This document shows, in pieces, positions 8,267-14,589 of a stretch of DNA of 16,382 nt (within the stretch, counting starts at the first letter, position 1; the number at the start of each line of letters is the position of its first letter). The translations under genes and the position numbers were made by a program. The notes under the pieces were generated by a model. It was given only the letters and a program-made list of their open reading frames with translations. It made no database searches and was not told the DNA's origin. The DNA lies in the NCBI GenBank assembly GCA_016721565.1, contig JADKHW010000012.1, positions 1-16,382 on the forward strand, in the 5' to 3' direction. Source of the DNA: a bacterium. GTDB lineage: Bacteria; Electryoneota; RPQS01.

Positions 8267-9324
8267 CCGTTTACCTCACCCGTCATTGACAAACTCTCAA
8301 TCCGACTCATGTCACTAATATAGTCCCACGCCGCACGCACAAATAGCGTGCCCACTTTGTAGTCGCTAAAGTACTCGATCTTTTTTCCGCGTGCAAGTTG
8401 CACCATTGCAGCAGGCAGGTTTTGTCCGGCGGCACTGGCAAGATACACCCATGCCGGAAAGCGTGGATTTATCTCAAGCAAATTGTATTCGCTTTGGCCG
8501 GGTGCGCGAATGTACTCAAGCTCAAGTCCGCCCTTCCACCTCAACGCGCCGATGATCTTATGGGTCAGTTCAAGCAGCGTCTTATCAAAAATCGTAACCC
8601 CAGACCAACCTTTACCTTTGTCCGTAATGTAAAGTTTGCGCATGGCCACAGCCCCCACAACGTTCCCCACGCCATCGCCCAACGCGCAGACATTGTACTC
8701 ATCACCCTTCAGGCACTGCTGAATGATTAGCGGAAGCCCCCACTTGTAGCGCATCTTGTTCATGACCGCGTGCGCCTCGTCTATGGTCGAGACAATCCCG
8801 GCGTCATAGAAAATTCCCTTGACTACACAGGGAAAACCGACTTCATTGACGGCGGAATTCAGCTCGGAAGGTGAGTTGATGACGATTGTTTTGGGTGTGG
8901 AAATCTGAAGCTGCGAGCAGAAGGAGGAGAGTTGGTCTTTCCCGCGAAGCTTTAGCTGTTCTGTTTCGGGAAGATATGTCGCAATTCCGTGACCGTGCAA
9001 TTCACCCGCTAATTTGCGGAATGAGTATAGCTCTGTATCTAAAGTTGAAAAGAGGACGTCATACTTTTCGCGAGCCTGAATCTCGAGTAAGCGCGCCAGG
9101 ATCGCGTCAAGTCCTGTGGACGGATAGGGAATTTGATAAAAGCGGTTCGCAAGACCAGGAATGTAGATACCGGGTTCGAGTGTATCGTAGACAAGACCTA
9201 TGATCTCTAATTGGTCACCGAAGGCATCACGCAAACTGCGAATCACCGGCACACCGGGGCCGGGATTGTCGGTTGCGTTCAGCCCGGTAACAGCAACCTT
9301 GAGTTTGCCCTCCGCTTGCGGCAT
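8263..9324 (-). CDS. ATP-grasp ligase, carbamoyl-phosphate-synthase-like
   Basis: 353 residues. Residues 8-100 form a Rossmann-like pre-ATP-grasp domain starting KVAVTGLNATDNPGPGVPVI. The ATP-grasp fold follows: FPCVVKG (K169, nucleotide binding), LIIQQCLKGDEYNV (E209), GGLELEYI (Glu268/Glu270) and LLEINPRFPAW (E284, N286, R288, metal and phosphate binding). The enzymes of this superfamily activate a carboxylate with ATP and join it to an amine or thiol; CarB-like members include peptide and amino-acid ligases. The acyl and amine substrates are unknown. It begins 3 nt after the PqqD-like gene and overlaps the decarboxylase by 4 nt, so the three are likely made in fixed proportion. A likely role is ligating an amino acid or amine onto a peptide or small acid that the PqqD-like protein presents (inference). 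Confidence 0.87.
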   Translation of the reverse strand: MPQAEGKLKVAVTGLNATDNPGPGVPVIRSLRDAFGDQLEIIGLVYDTLEPGIYIPGLANRFYQIPYPSTGLDAILARLLEIQAREKYDVLFSTLDTELYSFRKLAGELHGHGIATYLPETEQLKLRGKDQLSSFCSQLQISTPKTIVINSPSELNSAVNEVGFPCVVKGIFYDAGIVSTIDEAHAVMNKMRYKWGLPLIIQQCLKGDEYNVCALGDGVGNVVGAVAMRKLYITDKGKGWSGVTIFDKTLLELTHKIIGALRWKGGLELEYIRAPGQSEYNLLEINPRFPAWVYLASAAGQNLPAAMVQLARGKKIEYFSDYKVGTLFVRAAWDYISDMSRIESLSMTGEVNG

Positions 9325-9327
9325 GTG

Positions 9328-9591
9328 CTATTTATTGTCCTGAGTTTGCGCGAGGTGGTAGCGTTGAAGTTGCGATACAAATTCACGCAAGTCGCGTTCG
9401 GCTGTGCGTTCATCGACGCCAAACTCTGCTACGAGGATTTTCAGAGTCTCCGACTCGGATCTACCGCTTTGAATTGCACCGATAATGCAGCGTCCAGTCG
9501 CGTTCACTGTGAATGATTCACCTGTGGTCGGCAAAAACATAAAACCCGATTCACTGACTGCAACGTCGTGCGATAGCGTGATTTTGTCCAT
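9328..9591 (-). CDS. PqqD-like protein (RiPP recognition element fold)
   Basis: 87 residues with the PqqD-family pattern: an N-terminal beta-hairpin section (SESGFMFLPTTGESFTVN), then TGRCIIGAIQSGRSESET, then VDERTAERDLREFVSQLQRYH, which forms the winged-helix tail. In characterised RiPP pathways this fold binds the leader of a precursor peptide and delivers it to modifying enzymes; PqqD itself presents PqqA to PqqE. Here there is no radical-SAM enzyme, and the immediate partners are an ATP-grasp ligase and a PLP decarboxylase. No precursor peptide is visible close by. The ATG at 9591 has no Shine-Dalgarno sequence. The gene is 17 nt downstream of the secreted-protein gene and 3 nt upstream of the ligase. 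PqqD-like proteins outside PQQ synthesis are common and often functionally unassigned, so pqqD is not used as the symbol. Confidence 0.78.
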   Translation of the reverse strand: MDKITLSHDVAVSESGFMFLPTTGESFTVNATGRCIIGAIQSGRSESETLKILVAEFGVDERTAERDLREFVSQLQRYHLAQTQDNK

Positions 9592-9608
9592 GTGTTCGAA
9601 GTAGTTGT

Positions 9609-10481
9609 TTAACGCGTCAACATTAAAGTGCGCGGAGGCAGTAGTTTGCCGTCAACTTTCGACACCGCATAGTAAGCGCCACTTGCCTGCATCACTCCGT
9701 GTGCATCCTTGCCGTCCCAACTCCAGATATGTCGTCCGGGAGCGCGTTGTTCATTTGCCAGTCCAACAACGTGTTGCCCAAGAATATTGACAATATCAAG
9801 TTGTACCAAACCCGCGCGCTCAAGCTCTAATGGTATAGTCGTGTTTGGGTTAAAGGGATTCGGGAAATTCTGCCCGAGTGAGCTGTTCAATGCAACCGGT
9901 ATCGAGGGGCCGTTGCTACTCACCATAACTCCCGTGGAATAAACTTCATAAACGTAGTCAGTTCCACTGGGGTAGTTTGCTCGCGTGAATGAGCAATCCA
10001 GATCACCGTCATCATCCACGTCCCAGATCACAGGGTAGCCATAATCAAATGCGGCATCATTGCGTTCAAATACCGTTGCTCCGGTTACCAAGTCAAGTAT
10101 CTTGAAACTCTGACGATAAGGCTCCGCAGCGCCGTACCAGCCCAACACGTAAAATTCAGTCACGCCGTCACCCGTGAGATCGACTTGGAGTGAGTAGAAT
10201 GAATTCCCGGCAGCGATCTCGGGTCCAGTGAAGGTGTAAATGTGCTCGGGTGTATCCGACTGTGGCCCAGTCATCACCTTGAATTGAGTCGAGGTCAGCG
10301 TGTAGAATCGATAGTCCCAACTATCACCATTCTCCTGATAGGCGAACCAACCGCTTAGTTCGGCAGATAACACGGCGGGCGAGGTCCACTGAAACGTAAA
10401 CTGTGCGAAAGCGCCCTTCGCAATAACAACCAAAACCAGAACTGCTGACAGCCAAAGATTTCTACCACTTATATAAAACAC
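9609..10481 (-). CDS. Secreted protein with C-terminal T9SS/FlgD-like sorting domain
   Basis: I choose the GTG at 10479-10481: a GGAG site lies 5 nt before it, and the product of about 290 residues then opens with a normal signal peptide (MFYISGRNLWLSAVLVLVVI to AKGAFA, cleavage before QFTF). The in-frame ATG at 10529 has no ribosome site and would add 16 residues. The middle contains calcium-loop-like repeats, DLTGDGVTEFYVLG and WDVDDDGDLDCSF, as in FG-GAP/VCBS-type repeats. The last 85 residues (QNFPNPFNPNTTI, VNILGQHV, PGRHIWSWDGKDAHG, SGAYY) are a type A T9SS sorting or FlgD Ig-like domain, which sends proteins across the outer membrane in FCB bacteria. The biological role is unknown. It lies 17 nt upstream of the PqqD-like gene, so it may be the first gene of the operon. 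An AT-rich leader (10551-10600) may hold the promoter, but no clear -35/-10 pair stands out. Confidence 0.8.
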   Translation of the reverse strand: MFYISGRNLWLSAVLVLVVIAKGAFAQFTFQWTSPAVLSAELSGWFAYQENGDSWDYRFYTLTSTQFKVMTGPQSDTPEHIYTFTGPEIAAGNSFYSLQVDLTGDGVTEFYVLGWYGAAEPYRQSFKILDLVTGATVFERNDAAFDYGYPVIWDVDDDGDLDCSFTRANYPSGTDYVYEVYSTGVMVSSNGPSIPVALNSSLGQNFPNPFNPNTTIPLELERAGLVQLDIVNILGQHVVGLANEQRAPGRHIWSWDGKDAHGVMQASGAYYAVSKVDGKLLPPRTLMLTR

Positions 10482-10529
10482 GGATTCTCCAATGTGCCGG
10501 AAAAGCTCAAATAGGGTTGAATTACACAT

Positions 10530-10700
10530 AGCAATTGCAAGTCTTGCGGACTATGTTTAATATTTATAATTTCTTAGAAATCGTTCAATTTGCAAGAGTG
10601 CGCACAGTTTTCCCAACATGAGTACGCTTTGCGCATCTTAAATCAAGGATATTTACTAATATATGATGATTGAACAGCAAATACAAAGGACAAATCATAC
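10530..10700. other. AT-rich intergenic stretch, no gene seen
   Basis: This stretch separates the minus-strand operon from the transposon remnant. It is notably AT-rich around 10551-10590 and probably carries the operon promoter. The best minus-strand guesses (TTGAAC near 10588 with TATAAA or AATATT downstream) have wrong spacing or poor match. No ORF here is supportable; the minus-strand 81-codon frame over 10585-10830 is the typical false translation of a tRNA 3' end (it contains DGTRTRDLL). Confidence 0.4.
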
Positions 10701-10757
10701 TCAATTCAGCTGGCCTGTCGCACAGGAGGTCTCGAGTTCGAGTCCCGTCAGCCTGCG
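10701..10757 (+). pseudogene. tRNA-Asp-like relic
   Basis: The bases match much of a bacterial tRNA-Asp(GUC): part of a D arm (ATTCAGCTGG), a collapsed anticodon region (CCTGTCGCACAGG), a variable loop (AGGAGGTC), a T arm (GAGTTCGAGTCCCG) and a 3' acceptor half (TCAGCCTGC). The 5' acceptor strand and the rest of the D arm are absent. The anticodon arm looks like CCTGT-CTGTCGC-ACAGG with one CTGT unit lost. The T stem has mismatches (A-C and T-T). It cannot fold as a working tRNA. It ends exactly where the transposase coding similarity begins. Confidence 0.55.
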
Positions 10758-11391
10758 ACACGGAAATCTCGGCGCGTGAGCTGGCCTTTAGAATCACCGA
10801 TGAAGGCGGGTTCAGTGTCAGCGAAAGCACGGTCTATAGGATCCTCAAGCGGTGCGGGTTGACGCGCAAGTTGCTGCAGGTCGTCCCGGCAGCGAAGGAG
10901 TATCATCGCAAGACCACCCGCTTAAAGGAGCTCTGGCAGACCGACCTGACAGAGCTGTTGCTGCCGGACTGGGGCACGCCTCCTCTGGGCAGCGTGGTCG
11001 ATGACTTCAGCCGCTTCTTGATTGTGTTCCGGCGCTTGCGCAACGCCAAAGGTGATTCGGTGCAGGAGCTGATTACCCAGGCGATTGCCGAGACCGGAAT
11101 GGAAGAAGTGCCGCAGCAGGAACGGGTGTAGCTACCCAATGCATCAAGCACATCTACTCGATTCGCAATCATCCCCAGACGAACGGCAAAGCCGAACACC
11201 TGAACCGCACAGCCAAAGAAAAGCTGCTGCTGATCGCGCATGCCTCACCGGAGGTGTTCCGGCGCTGGTACAACTACGAATATTACCACGAAGGAATCGG
11301 AAATCTGCACCCCGCCGACGTCTACTACGGGCAGGCAGAAGGGATCTTGAAACAGAGTCAACTCTTCAGGAACAAACAAAAAGGCCCGTAA
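10757..11391 (+). pseudogene. Truncated IS3-type transposase (rve domain)
   Basis: This is the remnant of a DDE transposase/integrase core. Frame one reads TEISARELAFRITDEGG, STVYRILKRCGLTRKLL, LWQTDLTEL (first Asp) and GSVVDDFSRFLIVFRR (second Asp), ending at a TAG at 11129-11131. A different frame, entered near 11125, reads IKHIYSIRNHPQTNGKAEHL (catalytic Glu) and NLHPADVYYGQAEGIL, and ends at 11389-11391. The stretch that normally lies between them, with the LLSDNGxGY motif, is missing, so there is an internal deletion of roughly 25 codons as well as the frame change. The N-terminal helix-turn-helix half is also gone, lost precisely at the tRNA relic. It is visibly more GC-rich than its neighbours, which suggests foreign origin. 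It cannot encode an active enzyme. No inverted-repeat ends were recognised. Confidence 0.85.
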
Positions 11392-11603
11392 AAAGGCCAA
11401 TCTCAAAACCACCCAAAAACCACGATAGAAACGAAACTTACAAACCCTAGCTACACCTTAAAACAAGAGCGCACTTGTGCTATTTGGCCTGAAGGCCTAC
11501 AGTAACAGAGAAGCCCTACTTGGCACTAGATCCTGATCACGTCATTGCAGCTGCCAACAAGTTGAGTTTCCACCGCCAGGGGTCGTCCACTACCGTCCAG
11601 TGA

Positions 11604-11645
11604 AAATCAAATGCCCTTAGGATTGCTCCTAAGGGCATTTGATTT
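11604..11645 (-). terminator. 19-bp perfect hairpin terminator
   Basis: Two perfect 19-nt arms (11604-11622 and 11627-11645, AAATCAAATGCCCTTAGGA and its complement) flank a 4-nt loop. On the minus strand the AT-rich foot of the stem is followed by a further T, giving GATTTT. It sits only a few bases after the 3' end of the minus-strand tRNA relic, which is the usual place for a tRNA terminator. The stem has almost the same sequence context on both strands, so it may also act on the plus strand. Confidence 0.7.
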
Positions 11646-11647
11646 AG

Positions 11648-11693
11648 AGGGGCTGATTGGAGTCGAACCAATAATCTATAGCGTGACCAGCCC
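11648..11693 (-). pseudogene. tRNA relic with intact T arm and acceptor stem
   Basis: Read on the minus strand, GGGCTG (acceptor 5' strand) is followed by only about 15 nt, then a perfect T arm (ATTGG TTCGACT CCAAT), then CAGCCCCT (acceptor 3' strand and discriminator). The acceptor strands pair perfectly, but the D and anticodon arms are missing or collapsed, so no isotype can be read. The terminator hairpin follows directly. It is most simply an internally deleted tRNA gene that kept both ends. Confidence 0.5.
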
Positions 11694-11966
11694 AACATGT
11701 ATGTGTTTATCAACCATTGATTTAGATCGACTTTGGAATCAAGTGACACATGTGAAGGCTCTCCTATCGATATAAACGGCTATAGGTGAAACCAAGTGGC
11801 GGCCAAGGGCTGGATCACGGGTTGATAATGGCTCAAAATGGACTGCTCAGCTAAACTTACACCCTCAACCCATACGGTGATGATCTTCATCTTTGTGCCA
11901 AGTGCACTGAAGGGAAACTGAAATCAGAGAATTAGAGATCCGGTCTATTGAGAACAGTACAATCAG

Positions 11967-13137
11967 CTACGGCAAGACGAAACCAAGCACACGATAGAAA
12001 CGAATCGCGTTGGGTTCCTGCCGTACATGTGCATCAGTGAAATTGGTGCTTGTTGTGGATCCCAAAAGTGTCCAGCCTGACCCGTTGTTCCATTCAGATC
12101 CAGTGTTAGACGCGTAGACATAATAGTTTGCATTGCCGATTGCTCCGCCCCATCTTAGAGTTGAGTAGACAGAGTCGATGACCGTTGTCGCACGAATGGT
12201 AACATCCGTGATGGTGTCCTGCAAAGCGACTTCTAAGAATGTAGTGGCCTCGGCTATACTCTTCATGGCTTCGGTATTACCCACATTGTCCGTTGCGAGA
12301 GTGAAGAAGCCATACATGTGGCCAGGGACACCCGTAAACATAAGTGAAGTCCCAGTTAAGTTGGAAGCAATTGCCGAAAATGGCCCGAGATCTTCAGATA
12401 CGAAGAGTGAATAACTTGCGAGTCCTGAGCTTCCCTCGACATCTTCACCATTCCAACTGACTTCAAAGGTAACGCTGTCAGGCTCGGCAGGCAAGGATTA
12501 ACGGCGCTGGTCGGCAAAGTCAGCATCAATCGTGTTAAAGATTGGCGGCGTGATCACAGGTTCATTTATGTCGAACACGATACTCGCTTCGGCATCAATA
12601 ATATCGCCCGTTTGACTTGTGGTGCGCGGTCGAATCGTGTAGTTGACAAACGCTTCGCCACGATGGGTCGAATCATTGATAGCCAGAAAACCTGCAAAAG
12701 GATTGGTCGGCGGTTGGCCGGTCGCTGGATCAACAGACGAGAATTCCAGAAGATCTCATTCGTGTTCACGTTGATACCCGCAACAACATCCACGTAGATT
12801 CCCAGTGAATCGCGAACGTCAAGCCTTGTTCAATAGAACGCCTATTTGCAGGAACATTAAACGTCATGTTCGAAAAACCAAAAGCTACCAAGACGGAAGC
12901 TGTTGGGATTCAAGTCGGGATCGAGTTGCTGTGTAATGTGAACAGAGTTGGCGTATGCGGTAGCAAGACTCTCCGCGTTCTCGCAATGGATGGTATAAAG
13001 CAAAGTCTGGGATTTAGAAATCCAATGTTCATCCCAAAACCCTCGGGGCCAATGATGTCATTGGGGTCGCATGCAAATCCTGCATCTTGCATAGTTCGTA
13101 AACAGTTCGATGGTCCTGATACAAGTTTGATATCCAC
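11967..13137 (-). other. Conserved C-terminal module of the large surface protein
   Basis: After allowing frame changes this reads as the C-terminal module often found in giant repeat proteins of FCB and planctomycete-like bacteria: DPNDIIGPEGFG (near 13070), ITQQLDPDLNPNSFRLGSF (near 12900), DVRDSLGIYVDVVAGINVNT (near 12790), PATGQPPTNPFAGFLAIND (near 12690), ASIVFDINEP (near 12580) and TPPIFNTIDA. A fibronectin type III-like domain follows (VTFEVSWNGEDVEGSSGLAS, DNVGNTEA), then a final strand ending RFYRVLGFVLP. About five indels interrupt it. The assignment is from memory of the family's motifs. Confidence 0.65.
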
Positions 13138-14589
13138 TAATCATGCAGACTCACCGGCAACTGCACGATTCCGCGTTTTCTTTCCGACTTCGTCAGCAAC
13201 GCCGTTGCAATATTGGACAAGCTCTGCCCTGGCACAAGTTTCCTTATCCACTGTTCACAATTTTGAGAGTATTAGAGAGTGTCCCCGCCCCACACGCTGC
13301 CACCGCCGCTACCTCCGCAACCAGGCATTGGTGGCGGTGGCAGTGGCAGTACTCGAAGCGGTGGAATCTTTGGGGTATGCAGTAAAGTCCTTGGCAGTCA
13401 TCATCGAGCGATCTGGAAAGTCGTTGCCGCTCTATTTCTAAGGTGGGAATATCGGCAGATTGATCTATGATGCCGTCGGCAAAATAGTAACTAAGCATTG
13501 TGTCAACAAATGCAGCGGAATCGCTTGATAGTAGAGTGAGCTCGGGATCTGCATCAAGTTGATTCTCTGCAATTCGAGAACGCAGAGCGTCAAACTTAAT
13601 CAATTGTTCGCCGATATAGTCTTGAACAGAGAAAGCCTCACATGAGACATTGACGGAGAAATACCGGTACATAAATCTGATCGTGAGTGTCATGGAACTC
13701 AAGTCTCCGGGCGGCACGTCGCGACCAAGTGCGAAAACGATTTTTGCACTGTCCCAGGCATCGTTCAAATCCCAGCGCAGATAACTCTGGCTAACTGACT
13801 CGGAATCTGCAGACTGAAATTCAATCATGTTACCATCTGTTTGAATCCCTAATATGTCAGTAGAAGCAGGGACATAGACAGAGGTCTCAAAATATGGTAA
13901 GTCGATATTCGATGTATTTCGAACGATAAATGTGAATTGTGGAGTCCCGCCTGCTCTGAAGTGGTCTGGTGACGCGTCTATGAATTCGTATGTCAAACCA
14001 CGTGAAGCTTCAACCGTCAGACCGGCAAGTTCTGTCACTGAAACCGAAGGGCTGTTCTTGAACACAACGTCATGACTACCAAGTTCAACCGACTCAAGTT
14101 CCCAGATTACTTTCAATGACGTGGAATTGACAAAATCTACTCTTTCCGCAGGCAACAGAGAATCCGGAGCGATTCGAACGAACGCTTCCGTGTAATCCTG
14201 AAACCCGGCCCCGTAATCGTCGTGGTCACTCTTCCTTGTCCGACCACACTGGGAGAAATATCCAGATCGAAAACGGCAGCGCCTCTGCCAGTAGTGACAC
14301 TTTCGGTTGCGTTCACATCCCGCGCTAAAACCATCACATAGTACGTCCCGCTTGCGTCGATGGCACAAAGAACTGTTGGTCATCCGAAAACGGCTCCGCA
14401 CCGCTGAAATCAAAATCACTCAGCGTCGGAACTTCACTGAACGAAACATATACTTCATTAGACGCAGAACTTTGATTGCTCGACAAGGTGAGCCGCAGAT
14501 CAAGCCTTGTTCAACGTCAACGCGATAATACCTAACCTGTCCTTCAACATAATTTCGTGCGTCCGGAACATCAAGCTCACTCCGGCAAA

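Larger units (their letters stand above)
11392..11966. other. Degenerate intergenic region
   Basis: Between the transposase remnant and the large surface-protein gene there is no supportable protein gene. It contains the tRNA relic and hairpin terminator listed separately (11604-11693). The minus-strand 70-codon frame at 11537-11749 is a false translation across the tRNA T arm and the hairpin. I see nothing assignable at 11392-11600 or 11730-11966. Confidence 0.5.

Noticed and set aside
7814..8323. 169-codon plus-strand ORF
   Set aside because: Antisense across the decarboxylase and ATP-grasp junction; no family features.
9328..9591. PQQ biosynthesis locus
   Set aside because: No pqqA, pqqB, pqqC or radical-SAM pqqE is present; only the small PqqD-like fold is shared.
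10585..10830. 81-codon minus-strand ORF
   Set aside because: Its DGTRTRDLL segment is the familiar false translation of a tRNA 3' end; it also runs into the transposase remnant.
12819..14514. Identical 15-mer TCAAGCCTTGTTCAA at 12819-12833 and 14500-14514
   Set aside because: Both copies fall in coding sequence for similar EQGL residues of the large surface protein; no flanking similarity suggests a mobile or regulatory repeat.
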